A DNA stretch of 53,718 bases, taken from the IMG/VR virus record IMGVR_UViG_3300030380_002559, positions 1-53,718 of that record; one strand, written 5' to 3'. The notes below the pieces were generated by a model. That model had not been told where the DNA came from, ran no database searches, and saw only the letters and a list, made by a program, of their open reading frames with translations. This DNA comes from a virus. Positions 30,197 to 38,273 of this stretch are shown piece after piece. Made by a program: the position numbers and the translations under genes. Numbering within the stretch: the stretch's first letter is position 1; each line of letters opens with the position of its first letter.

Positions 30197-31702
30197 CTAC
30201 ATAGAAAAATATTTATTGCTCATCGGTTGTACGATGTGAAGATTCTGTTTTGCTCGGGTAAGCCCCACATAAAAGACGCGAGTGTCGTCGTCTGGGTTCT
30301 TTTCAAAGCTTTTCCAAGTGCGGTGCGGAATATCTGTAAGCAGCAAAACATTATCTGCTTCGCCACCTTTTGCAGAATGTATGGTAGATAATTTTATTCG
30401 AGGTTTACTTGTGATCTTTTCGCCTCGGCGTAGTATTGAAAGCATATAACTACGTTCAGCGACAGAGAGCGCATCGAACATATCGTGCCAAATTAATGGT
30501 TCCGAAAGACCTGCCTTTTCCACGACCTCCGCGAGGGTGAAAGTTTCCGTTGGTGCGCAAGTATCAAAGACCTTCTTTTTCGAGCTCTTGATATACGCGA
30601 TCGCTGACGTTGCGTCCTCTGAATACGCAGAATGTCCACGGCGTAAACGCTCCCAAGCCTTGACTGAAGCAATCTTCTTTTCAGAAACAGAAGGATTGCC
30701 CTTCCTTTCAAAGTATACACCAAGGTTACGGCAGTGCGCGTCAAGTTCATTTAACAAATAATTAGACCGAGATAAGATTAACCACTCACCTGATGTAAGG
30801 TCCACATGCTCGAAACTTGCTTCGCTGACAACTTGTCCTTCCTCCTCCCGAGGATTCCAAGTTTTATTTGTTCGTGTCTTAACACGGCGTATCACTTTGT
30901 CGGCGATCCGGTGAACACTACGCGGGATGCGATAACTTTGATCCAACACTCGAGCGTTCCCCTCGCTCAAAGCAACAAGATGATCCACGTCTGCCCCTGC
31001 CCATCTAAAAATGGCTTGATCGTCGTCTCCGGCAATATAGACACGCTCCGAATTATTTGCCAAAAGCTCTACTAACCGCCACTGTAAAGGACTAAGGTCT
31101 TGCGCCTCGTCCACAAACATAACGTCTAGTTTAGGGGCCAACTGTTTTTGAACACAAAGATCAAGCATATCAGTAAAATCGTGTAAGCCTCTTGCTTGTT
31201 TAAATTGATACAGCCCTTTTTGGAACCGCTCTAACGCGAACCAGTCAATATCTTCGTCATAATGCTGGTGCCATTGCTCCCGTAACGGTACGCACCGGAG
31301 CCGCGACAAACCCTCGATAAAACTGAGCCGGTCGTCCTTCGATAGCATGGAAATCGAACCTTCTTCCATGTCCGAGCGACCAGATAATCGCAACCCCATA
31401 ATGTCGTTAAACTCGCGTAAGGAGTTACCGTTCAAAACAGAACTACGCGATAGACCTAACATTCGATGACAAAGGGAGTGTAACGTACGAAAATTCGGTA
31501 ACTCTTTCGAGCTTAACCCGAAGCGCTCCATCGTTCGGTCGCGCCCTTCCTCTGAAGCCTTCTTAGTAAAAGCAAAATACCCAATACGATCAGGCGGTGT
31601 GCCGTTTTGCATTTCTAATTCGATGAGGTTCAAGATCGTGGTAGTTTTGCCTGTACCGGGGGGACCAAGGATAATCGACCATGTGCTTGAGTCGCTGGCC
31701 AT
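30197..31702 (-). CDS. UvrD-like superfamily 1 helicase
   Basis: 501 residues. Motif I GPPGTGKT at 13-20, motif II DEAQD at 198-202, motif III GDDDQAIF at 225-232, motif IV QSYRIPRSV, motif V STIHSAKGGEADNVLLL and motif VI FYVGLTRAK near 485. The order and form are those of UvrD/PcrA/Dda-type 3'-5' or 5'-3' helicases. No nuclease domain is attached. The stop of the primase overlaps this ATG. Together with the primase and PolA it likely drives replication. Confidence 0.9.
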   Translation of the reverse strand: MASDSSTWSIILGPPGTGKTTTILNLIELEMQNGTPPDRIGYFAFTKKASEEGRDRTMERFGLSSKELPNFRTLHSLCHRMLGLSRSSVLNGNSLREFNDIMGLRLSGRSDMEEGSISMLSKDDRLSFIEGLSRLRCVPLREQWHQHYDEDIDWFALERFQKGLYQFKQARGLHDFTDMLDLCVQKQLAPKLDVMFVDEAQDLSPLQWRLVELLANNSERVYIAGDDDQAIFRWAGADVDHLVALSEGNARVLDQSYRIPRSVHRIADKVIRRVKTRTNKTWNPREEEGQVVSEASFEHVDLTSGEWLILSRSNYLLNELDAHCRNLGVYFERKGNPSVSEKKIASVKAWERLRRGHSAYSEDATSAIAYIKSSKKKVFDTCAPTETFTLAEVVEKAGLSEPLIWHDMFDALSVAERSYMLSILRRGEKITSKPRIKLSTIHSAKGGEADNVLLLTDIPHRTWKSFEKNPDDDTRVFYVGLTRAKQNLHIVQPMSNKYFSM

Positions 31703-33234
31703 TAGAACGGTTCTTCCTTCATTTCAGGCGTATCGAACGAACTATCCTGACCGGTATATTCTGGTATAAACCAGACGGTAATTCCTTTGCCTTTTACATG
31801 GAAGAAGTGATGACCTCCGCCAAGCTCACGAATACGCGCCGCTATATTATTACGGCCATAGTCCCGGAACTGTTGTCGACTGAAGTAATCAAGAAGGTCT
31901 TTTAGCCTGAAGTATGTTTTGCCCTCTTCTGTCCAAGGCTTACCTAAAAGCAGTTCGTCACGGCTTTGAGCTTGCGCTCGTTCGGTACAAAACGACTCCA
32001 GTAGCTCCATAAACTGACCTTCAACGGATACGTCTTTTGGCACTTCAATAATCGAAACAGCGTCGAGTAGCGACTGCATCGTATTACGCCAAGTATTTTG
32101 CCGTTGGGTCGGCGGCATAAAATTAAGAGCGTCCATACACCGACGTTGAAACTTGGTTTGATTTTGAAGCTCTTCTGTTGTTAATTCTAGCCGGTGGCCT
32201 TCTACGTCAAGAAACCAGATCGGAGGTTGAGAGTCCTGCTTTTGTAGATTACCAAACTGCGGTAAGCCGCCTGACGACCCTACACCGTAGTCACAAGTTC
32301 GACAAATCGCCGCGTTACAATATGCTGCGATGGGCTGATCATTACACTTATAGAGGTAGTCTTTATTATTCAAAGCACGAATAACAGTCAGCACTTCTTG
32401 AGCGCCTAATGGCGGCTTCATAAACTTAAAGTTAAATTCTTCGACTTTGCGTTCCCAAGTATCTTGAAACTTCTTACGAGCGAACACCCCAAGATCGAAT
32501 AAACCGTTGTTGCGCGTACCTTCAGGGAACCCCATTGTGCAAAGTGACCGTAAGCACGGCGGCGCGCCTTGTAAATCAGGGTCATCGTCGGCGTTATGGA
32601 TAGCTTGAGGTGATAAGTTTTCAAGTTCCCGGCGTGTGACACGCTTCGACTTAGCGTGCTCAATAAACTCTTCTAAATCGAGGATACCTTCGCCATCGTC
32701 ATTATGGCAGTAACGTGTTGAGGACGTACCGCCAAAATAGGGCATATTTAAAATATTGCCTCTATCGCCCTTTTCTAAAAGTAACTTTATTTGTTTTGGA
32801 AAAATCTCAGCGGTGCCGTAACCAAGAGCAGACGCGATTTCTTTTAATTTACCCTGCATTATCGACGCGGGTACAGACTCCGATACAAAACAATAAACAT
32901 GTGCGCCGCCCGATTTAGAACGCGCAACAACAAATGGAAGTTCGTTTCTTTTAACCAACCGCTCAACTAAATCGTCGTGTTTAAGAGGGTAGGTATCAAT
33001 GTCGATAGCCCCCCAAACACAACTGTTATCTTCCCTAATAGGTACGATCCCAAGGGACTCTTGACCGGTTAAATGATTTTCCCATAATTCAAGTAAACGA
33101 TCGTCATCTAAATCTTCTGAAACGACACGATATTGACCTTTCTGTTTACCGGGACCGTTATCCTCATTAGGACGATAAGAGCCATACGCCAATCGTAAGC
33201 CCGAAAATAATTCTGCAAAATCTTTTGCCGCCAT
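31702..33234 (-). CDS. Archaeo-eukaryotic-type primase
   Basis: 510 residues. The AEP catalytic motifs are D78 and D80 in WGAIDIDTYP and H112 in SKSGGAHVY; EIFPKQ follows at about 143. This arrangement matches the AEP domain found in TOTE-type conflict systems and phage primases. A Cys-rich middle has C227, C232, C297, C306, C311 and C314 (PPCLRSLC, then CNDQPIAAYC and CRTC), probably metal binding. No Walker A is present, so helicase action comes from the next gene. The unwinding partner in the genome is the UvrD-like protein. Overlaps it by one base. Confidence 0.82.
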   Translation of the reverse strand: MAAKDFAELFSGLRLAYGSYRPNEDNGPGKQKGQYRVVSEDLDDDRLLELWENHLTGQESLGIVPIREDNSCVWGAIDIDTYPLKHDDLVERLVKRNELPFVVARSKSGGAHVYCFVSESVPASIMQGKLKEIASALGYGTAEIFPKQIKLLLEKGDRGNILNMPYFGGTSSTRYCHNDDGEGILDLEEFIEHAKSKRVTRRELENLSPQAIHNADDDPDLQGAPPCLRSLCTMGFPEGTRNNGLFDLGVFARKKFQDTWERKVEEFNFKFMKPPLGAQEVLTVIRALNNKDYLYKCNDQPIAAYCNAAICRTCDYGVGSSGGLPQFGNLQKQDSQPPIWFLDVEGHRLELTTEELQNQTKFQRRCMDALNFMPPTQRQNTWRNTMQSLLDAVSIIEVPKDVSVEGQFMELLESFCTERAQAQSRDELLLGKPWTEEGKTYFRLKDLLDYFSRQQFRDYGRNNIAARIRELGGGHHFFHVKGKGITVWFIPEYTGQDSSFDTPEMKEEPF

Positions 33235-33255
33235 ACTTAACCCTCTCTAACGGTA

Positions 33256-33294
33256 TAAATTAAGGGGACAGTGAAACACCGCCCCCTTAAAGTT
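33256..33294 (-). terminator. Intrinsic terminator after the SSB gene
   Basis: TTAAGGGG and CCCCTTAA pair perfectly (8 bp) across a fifteen-base loop; on the minus strand TTAATTTATA follows. It lies just beyond the SSB stop at 33300. Strong SSB expression with partial read-through into the primase would fit. Confidence 0.7.
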
Positions 33295-33299
33295 TGACC

Positions 33300-34094
33300 T
33301 TAGAAAGGAACTTCGTCGTTGATTTTGTCAGAAGATGCTCCTCCGGCCTCTGGATCTTTAGCCTGTACCTCACCCGACTTAATCATCTTTAGGAAATTAG
33401 CGCCCTCAAGAATCATGTCGCGGTTTGAGGCTTGGCCTTCAAGACCAATCGACCAACCGTACCAAGAACCACGGTCGTTCTGCTCAGCTACCGTCTTCAA
33501 ACGATATTTGAACAAGAACATAGGAGCTTCGACCATTGCTCCAGCGGAGTTTTTGACGCGCCGCTGTTTCATTTGGCTAACCCACTTACGAGCCTTTGAA
33601 AGCTGGGTGGACGTCATCGCGATAACCGCTTGCGTCCACTCACTTTCATCTCCATTACAGATCATGACGTAGAATTGTGCAGTCTCGGCAATGTAGTTAC
33701 CGTTGCTCAATACGAACTGACCGCGCTCATTCTTCGTAGTCTGCGTTAAGATATCTCGACTATCATGAGTGTTAATAAGGCCACCCCCGCTTTCACGCGG
33801 TGCCCACTCGAGATACTTCTTATTGTAGTAGCAAGGAACTACAATAAGACCCTCATCCCCATCCGTCGCCTCACCGGTGACAGTATTGAAGATATTACCC
33901 TGCTCAGCACCTTTGACATATTTACCGTCATTCTTGTTGAGCTGTGGGCTGAGAGCTTGTAACAGCTGAAGGAACGGAATGGCAAAGTCATCAGAGGACG
34001 TATCCTCCAAGCCTGTGCCAAGCGACAATAGATCGTCGTCTATTACTGCGACTGCACCGCCGCCGTTCTTTACTGCAACTTCGTTTTTCGCCAT
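33300..34094 (-). CDS. Single-stranded DNA-binding protein, acidic-tail type
   Basis: 264 residues. The very C-terminus DKINDEVPF is the acidic-plus-Pro-Phe tail that SSBs use to bind partner proteins (compare DDDIPF). The centre (FAIPFLQLLQALSPQLNKND, LIVVPCYYNKKYLEWAPR, ETAQFYVMICNGDE, YGWSIGLEGQ) is a beta-rich domain seen in phage replication clusters, not the classical OB-fold SSB of E. coli. Next to a coiled-coil protein and the primase. Binds ssDNA in replication; inferred. Confidence 0.78.
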   Translation of the reverse strand: MAKNEVAVKNGGGAVAVIDDDLLSLGTGLEDTSSDDFAIPFLQLLQALSPQLNKNDGKYVKGAEQGNIFNTVTGEATDGDEGLIVVPCYYNKKYLEWAPRESGGGLINTHDSRDILTQTTKNERGQFVLSNGNYIAETAQFYVMICNGDESEWTQAVIAMTSTQLSKARKWVSQMKQRRVKNSAGAMVEAPMFLFKYRLKTVAEQNDRGSWYGWSIGLEGQASNRDMILEGANFLKMIKSGEVQAKDPEAGGASSDKINDEVPF

Positions 34095-34104
34095 AACTTA
34101 CCTC

Positions 34105-34689
34105 CTATTTAGCGATCTTCGATTTAAAGCCGGTGTACAGACCAAGCAAGTCGACAGGTAAATCTGTCCCTTTTTCAATCTGTTCTTTAGCAAAAGCCTT
34201 CAGGGTTGAGTGGTGAACCGCTTCTTTGGTTTCGATCTTAATACCACGAGCTTGCAGTACGTCGACCGCAACCTTCCAGTTATCATCACTTTTACCAAAT
34301 TTTGCTGTTACTTCCCTTTTGATGATGTCACCAAAACCATTGTCGACGAGCCACATATAGGCTTCTTCGGCTTTAGCTTTCGTGATATGGGCAGTAACAA
34401 ACGGTTCGGCTTTCACCCTAGAGCCATCTGCCAAACGTATCTCAGATACGCCAGCTTCGGCCAAAGCATCAGGAAGGTCGTGTTCTTGAACGACACGTAG
34501 TTGTTCCTTCTTCGCTTTCAGCTGATCCTCGAGTTCGGCTACACCGCGCTCAAGGTCGAGTTGTTTATTTGCCAACTCAGCAATGCGACGGACTTCACCG
34601 TCGGTTGCCTCGACTGCTAGGGTGTTTATCGCCTCGCCCCCGAGGATATCGTCAAGGTTATCGTTAACCAAAGTTTTCTCCTTTTTCAA
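34105..34689 (-). CDS. Coiled-coil replication-cluster protein
   Basis: 194 residues. Residues about 28-72 form a coiled coil (VRRIAELANKQLDLERGVAE, then LEDQLKAKKEQLRVVQE); then follow VSEIRLADGSRVKAEPF and VDNGFGDIIKREVTAKFG. Similar proteins stand next to the SSB in many podoviruses; no enzymatic motif. AAGGAG before the ATG. It is the first gene of the long minus-strand replication operon and follows the regulatory region at 34.7-34.9 kb. Confidence 0.65.
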   Translation of the reverse strand: MKKEKTLVNDNLDDILGGEAINTLAVEATDGEVRRIAELANKQLDLERGVAELEDQLKAKKEQLRVVQEHDLPDALAEAGVSEIRLADGSRVKAEPFVTAHITKAKAEEAYMWLVDNGFGDIIKREVTAKFGKSDDNWKVAVDVLQARGIKIETKEAVHHSTLKAFAKEQIEKGTDLPVDLLGLYTGFKSKIAK

Positions 34690-34963
34690 GGTTAGAAGCT
34701 AATTACCGTATAGTCTGTCCTATAGGTTTTAAAGGACGTTTTACTGTTTAAGTCCGTCATAATCTCATAATCTCATAAAAAGGTATCTAAGTAGCTGTTG
34801 CTACTGAGTAACTTTCTTATGACAATAGCGATGACATTATGAGATAGATAAGCCGTCGCGAGAGAGTTCTGAGGTCACAGCAAATACTTATGTACTACAA
34901 CAACATTAGCTTTACTCGGGAGGTATACTATATTATAAATCCCGAAACAGGTAGGTGCTTTTT
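34690..34963. other. Divergent control region with repeats
   Basis: Region between the minus-strand replication operon and the plus-strand SNF2 unit. It holds TCATAATC repeated at an 8-bp period (34758-34779), a GTCCTATAGG...AGGAC inverted repeat near 34713, the direct 15-mer ATGACATTATGAGAT (34831-34845) and the inverted 14-mer (34847-34860) shared with 19.3-19.44 kb, and the plus-strand promoter at 34911-34939. No gene is supported. Confidence 0.6.
34911..34945 (+). promoter_or_regulatory. Plus-strand promoter with flanking inverted repeat
   Basis: TTTACT at 34911 is followed by 17 bases and TATAAA at 34934. TCGGGA (34916-34921) and TCCCGA (34940-34945) form an inverted repeat around the -10 region, a likely operator. 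TATACTATATTATA here belongs to the same AT-rich family as the minus-strand promoters. A short leader of about 20 bases precedes the SNF2 start. Confidence 0.55.
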
Positions 34964-36412
34964 ATGACATTCACGTTTAAAACTAAACCGTATGATCATC
35001 AGCTACAAGCGCTCGAGGCTTCTTACCAAAGCGAATCCTTCGCGTTACTTATGGACATGGGAACTGGAAAGTCCAAGGTTCTTGTAGATACCCTCGCGTA
35101 CCTAGATAGTCAGGATTTAATTAATTCAGCTATCATTCTTGCTCCGAAGGGCGTTTACAAAAACTGGGTCGGTAAGGAACTTCCAGTCCACATGCCCGAT
35201 ATGGTAAAACACAAAGTTGCATATTGGGCTTCCCCTTTAACGAAAGCGCATAAAGAAGCCATTCGAGAAATATGGAGGCCAGACGACAACCTTCACATCC
35301 TCGTTATGAATATCGAAGCGCTATCTACTGGGAAAGCTGAAGAAGTCGCTACAAAGTTTATTTCTTCGCATGGTGGTTCGACATTAATCGCTATCGACGA
35401 GTCGACGGTAATTAAGAACCATAAAGCGCGTAGAACAAAAGCGGCTATTCGTATTGCTAAACGCTGTAAGTACAAAAGGATTCTTACAGGGTCGCCGATT
35501 ACTAAAACACCGCTAGATTTATTTGCGCAGTTTCAATTCTTAGGTGAACAGCTATTAGGTTTTAAATCCTACTACGCTTTTTGCGCTCGTTATGCAGATA
35601 TGATAAAACGCAGTGCGTCTGGTGGGTCGCACCAATATAACCAGATCCTTGGGTTCCGTAACCTCGACGAGCTTACTGAATCTATCAAGCCGTATTCGTT
35701 TCGAGTTACAAAGGAAGAGTGTCTTGATCTACCGGAAAAGACATATACAATGCGCTCAATCGAGCTAACGCCCGAACAAAAGAAAATGTACAACCAAATG
35801 AAGAAGACCGCTGTGGCGTTACTGGACGACATGGATATGGTAACTGCGAACGCCGTTATCACGCAGCTTCTTAGGCTACATCAAATTAGTTGCGGCTTTG
35901 TAAATACGGACGATGGGAATATTGTCCGGTTCAATAACAACCGTATGCCAGAGCTGTTAGCTATCTTAGAAGAAGTAAACGGCAAAGCGATTATTTGGGC
36001 TAATTACCGACACGATATTATGGCTATCGAAATGGAGTTAGCAAGAGCTTATGGTTCAAGCTCCGTAGCTACTTATTTTGGGGACACAGACGGTGAGGCG
36101 CGTCAAGATATTGTTGATCGATTTCAAACTGACGAAGATCTAAGGTTCTTCGTTGGACAGCCGAGAACAGGTGGATATGGGTTAACTTTAACTGCCGCAT
36201 CAACAGTAATTTATTATAGTAACAGCTACGATCTTGAAGTAAGGTTGCAATCAGAAGACCGTGCGCATAGAATAGGTCAAACGAACGCGGTTACTTACAT
36301 CGACATAATCGCGCAAGGTACGGTCGACGAAAAGATAGTCGGTGCTCTACGCAAGAAAATAAATATCGCGACACAAGTGCTAGAGGAAGATTGGAAAAAA
36401 TGGCTGATCTAA
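34964..36412 (+). CDS. SNF2-family superfamily 2 helicase/ATPase
   Basis: 482 residues from the ATG at 34964 (GGTAGGTG seven bases before; a GTG at 34955 is also in frame). Motif I MGTGKSK at 32-38, motif II DEST at 145-148 (in place of DEAH), motif III TGSPIT at 175-180, motif VI QSEDRAHRIGQ at about 429-439. This is the SNF2 arrangement. Marine podoviruses often carry one; it may remodel protein-DNA complexes in replication or packaging. One of two plus-strand genes in the window. Confidence 0.9.
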   Translation: MTFTFKTKPYDHQLQALEASYQSESFALLMDMGTGKSKVLVDTLAYLDSQDLINSAIILAPKGVYKNWVGKELPVHMPDMVKHKVAYWASPLTKAHKEAIREIWRPDDNLHILVMNIEALSTGKAEEVATKFISSHGGSTLIAIDESTVIKNHKARRTKAAIRIAKRCKYKRILTGSPITKTPLDLFAQFQFLGEQLLGFKSYYAFCARYADMIKRSASGGSHQYNQILGFRNLDELTESIKPYSFRVTKEECLDLPEKTYTMRSIELTPEQKKMYNQMKKTAVALLDDMDMVTANAVITQLLRLHQISCGFVNTDDGNIVRFNNNRMPELLAILEEVNGKAIIWANYRHDIMAIEMELARAYGSSSVATYFGDTDGEARQDIVDRFQTDEDLRFFVGQPRTGGYGLTLTAASTVIYYSNSYDLEVRLQSEDRAHRIGQTNAVTYIDIIAQGTVDEKIVGALRKKINIATQVLEEDWKKWLI

Positions 36413-36624
36413 TTGACGAGTTCAAACAACTTAGAAAAGAGTCTGGACTTTCTCAAAAAGATGTCTCTAAAGATACAGGCGTGAGCCTAATAACTGTGTA
36501 CACATGGGAAGCTAAACAGCGGCAACCCACCTTGTCGAACTTCAATAAGGTTCTAAACAAGATGGGTTATGAGGTTGCTATCCAACCGCTCGCATCCGCT
36601 GAACCAACCGCTCAGCACGGTTAG
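36400..36624 (+). CDS. XRE-family helix-turn-helix protein
   Basis: 74 residues from the ATG at 36400, with GAGGAAG upstream, overlapping the SNF2 end by 13 bases. Residues 5-60 form a HTH_3 domain: LSQKDVSKDTGVSLITVYTW as helices 2-3, then PTLSNFNKVLNKMGYEV. It could autoregulate its unit at the palindromic promoter (34911-34945) or the tandem operators at 19.36 kb; both are conjecture. The 3' end overlaps the endolysin gene by 47 bases in convergent orientation. No lysogeny gene accompanies it. Confidence 0.8.
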   Translation: MADLIDEFKQLRKESGLSQKDVSKDTGVSLITVYTWEAKQRQPTLSNFNKVLNKMGYEVAIQPLASAEPTAQHG

Positions 36625-37021
36625 TCACCTGCTTATACCAGCGTGAGTCGATCATCTCGTCTGCGGCTTTTTGCCAATCACGAGCATCGACACCGGCTTT
36701 CATACCCTTAAACTTAGACAAGCGCGGGTGGCCAAGATTAAACATCATGTTGGCTACGATTAACTGAACTTCTTCGGGTAAGTCGCCAAAGTCTTGGTAA
36801 AGTTTTTCGCAGTCGTCAAGAACAACTTGTATATCTGTTTCGAACGCTTCTAGCACTCGTTCAGACGATACAGCCGCGCCTACTTCTAAACCATATTCTG
36901 GGTCGTCTTTCCTAATAAGATGACCAATACCAAAGGTCGGAAGATCAAGGTGATCTAAATAGACAGCGTATACGCAGCCTTCATCAGCCTCTAAATCTCT
37001 TTTTAGTTTATCTGTATCCAT
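36578..37021 (-). CDS. Endolysin, T4-type lysozyme (GH24)
   Basis: 147 residues, short and soluble with no signal peptide. The catalytic triad aligns with T4 lysozyme E11-D20-T26 as E14 (in DEGCVY), D23 (YLDHLDL) and T29 (PTFGIGH). The C-terminal ANMMFNLGHPRL and RWYKQVTNRAERL match family helices. It cuts the glycan strand of peptidoglycan at lysis and needs a holin for release; a holin candidate is next to it. Confidence 0.9.
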   Translation of the reverse strand: MDTDKLKRDLEADEGCVYAVYLDHLDLPTFGIGHLIRKDDPEYGLEVGAAVSSERVLEAFETDIQVVLDDCEKLYQDFGDLPEEVQLIVANMMFNLGHPRLSKFKGMKAGVDARDWQKAADEMIDSRWYKQVTNRAERLVQRMRAVG

Positions 37022-37399
37022 TTACTTCTTTATCCCTTTTATCCCGCGCAATCCAAATGATGCTGCTATTGAGGCGTACATAGCCCATTGAAACCAATCT
37101 GGTGTTGTTGATAATACTTCAAAACCTCTATCGACGTAGGGCTGAAGCGGCGGTATAAAACACATTGCGATAATCGCGATGAACAAAATTGTCCAAGCTT
37201 CATCTTTCCAGCTGTCTTTGCTGGCTTCAGCCATAATTTTTTCCCACCCAGCTTCATGGGTGGCCGCGACTTTCATAACTTCAGCTTCAGCTTCGGCCTT
37301 TGCGACTTTTACGCGGGACTGAGCAGCTTTTTCTTCAGCTTTACCTTTTAGCCAGCCTCCGGCTATTTCAGCTATCGCGGGTATTAGAGCTTGTATCAT
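37022..37399 (-). CDS. Holin-like membrane protein
   Basis: 125 residues: an N-terminal helix and a charged Ala/Lys/Glu coiled stretch (residues 15-60), then two hydrophobic segments, AWTILFIAIIAMCFIPPLQ at about 68-86 and WFQWAMYASIAASFGLRGI at about 102-120, with a basic end. It resembles 3TM-type holins of gene transfer agents and phages. Its stop lies next to the endolysin start. Confidence 0.75.
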   Translation of the reverse strand: MIQALIPAIAEIAGGWLKGKAEEKAAQSRVKVAKAEAEAEVMKVAATHEAGWEKIMAEASKDSWKDEAWTILFIAIIAMCFIPPLQPYVDRGFEVLSTTPDWFQWAMYASIAASFGLRGIKGIKK

Positions 37400-37629
37400 T
37401 AGTTGTAAACTCTGACTTGTTTCGGATCAACTGTCTTCGGTACGCAATACGCAGTAACCCTGTCTTTTGGGTTGATAAGGCTGATACTTCCGTAATTACC
37501 ATACCTTTTCGAAACTTGTGAGGCGTAGTAGTTACAATCAACAACCGAGTAGAAATACATATCTCCGCTCACTAGCGATCTAGTATTACCGGTTCCTAAA
37601 TAAACTAATAATAAAAAAGCATGAACCAT
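37399..37629 (-). CDS. Small secreted protein
   Basis: 76 residues. The first 15 residues (MVHAFLLLVYLGTG) look like a signal peptide or membrane anchor without a lipobox; the rest is polar with two Cys (DCNYY and AYCVP), suiting an oxidised periplasmic protein. It lies in the lysis cassette, so an outer-membrane or spanin-like role is possible, but no spanin motif is seen. Confidence 0.6.
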   Translation of the reverse strand: MVHAFLLLVYLGTGNTRSLVSGDMYFYSVVDCNYYASQVSKRYGNYGSISLINPKDRVTAYCVPKTVDPKQVRVYN

Positions 37630-37632
37630 TAA

Positions 37633-37830
37633 TCATTTCTTTTCAGACCCTAGCCACACTGCGAACGCGCCTGTCATTGCCCCGCTGACTACGCTTACCA
37701 TCGCACTTTGCTGAGTAGTAATGTCTTCAAGTGACATCCCCCATTCGATCACACGAATATACATAATCGTCATAACAAACATCATAAAACGCGGCAGGAG
37801 CTTCCACTGCAGTACCTGTTCAGCGCTCAT
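37633..37830 (-). CDS. Small membrane protein, second holin candidate
   Basis: 65 residues with two hydrophobic segments, LPRFMMFVMTIMYIRVIEWG and SAMVSVVSGAMTGAFAVWLG, around SLEDITTQQ. This is a small membrane protein family that I recognise from pelagic phages beside lysis genes. Charged ends (SEKK) fit a type II holin or antiholin. Confidence 0.65.
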   Translation of the reverse strand: MSAEQVLQWKLLPRFMMFVMTIMYIRVIEWGMSLEDITTQQSAMVSVVSGAMTGAFAVWLGSEKK

Positions 37831-38273
37831 TTTATTGTTCCTTTCGCTATCAGTATTAAATACACTAAAGCACCGATTGCACCAGAAAGTAATAACCCTA
37901 CAAGACCTAAACCTATTTGTTCTCGTAACGCAGCTCTTTTTCTAGCAGCTGTTTTTCTAGCAGCTGCACGACCGTCTTTTGCTTGTTCGCAATATTTTTG
38001 ATAATCCTTCCACATACCGGGTCTACCAGCATAAATCATTATTTCTTTTAACTGCTGTTCCTGTTCTTTAATTTTTTCAAGAGCCATAAATTCTTCAAGA
38101 TCGGCACCACCTACGCCTCTTGCGCGTTTCTTGTTTGCTTCGCGCTCAATTTCTTCTTTTGCTCCAAGAAATTGACCTAACGCCTTTCCTGCAGAATGAA
38201 TTTCTTTTCCATTCTGGATTGTTGTTTTGATAACTTGGAATGCTGCATTTGCTGCTGCGAGTTCTGCGAGCAT
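37827..38273 (-). CDS. Coiled-coil protein with C-terminal membrane anchor
   Basis: 148 residues: helical N-terminus, basic and acidic coiled coil (EEIEREANKKRARG, KIKEQEQQLKEIMIYAGR), and one C-terminal membrane segment (IGLGLVGLLLSGAIGALVYL). Its ends overlap both neighbours. The same layout occurs just before internal virion proteins in marine podoviruses. It may be a virion or lysis accessory protein. Confidence 0.65.
   Translation of the reverse strand: MLAELAAANAAFQVIKTTIQNGKEIHSAGKALGQFLGAKEEIEREANKKRARGVGGADLEEFMALEKIKEQEQQLKEIMIYAGRPGMWKDYQKYCEQAKDGRAAARKTAARKRAALREQIGLGLVGLLLSGAIGALVYLILIAKGTIK

Noticed and set aside
36400-36624. XRE regulator as a sign of a temperate phage
   Set aside because: No integrase, excisionase, attachment site or partition gene is seen; single XRE proteins also occur in lytic phages.
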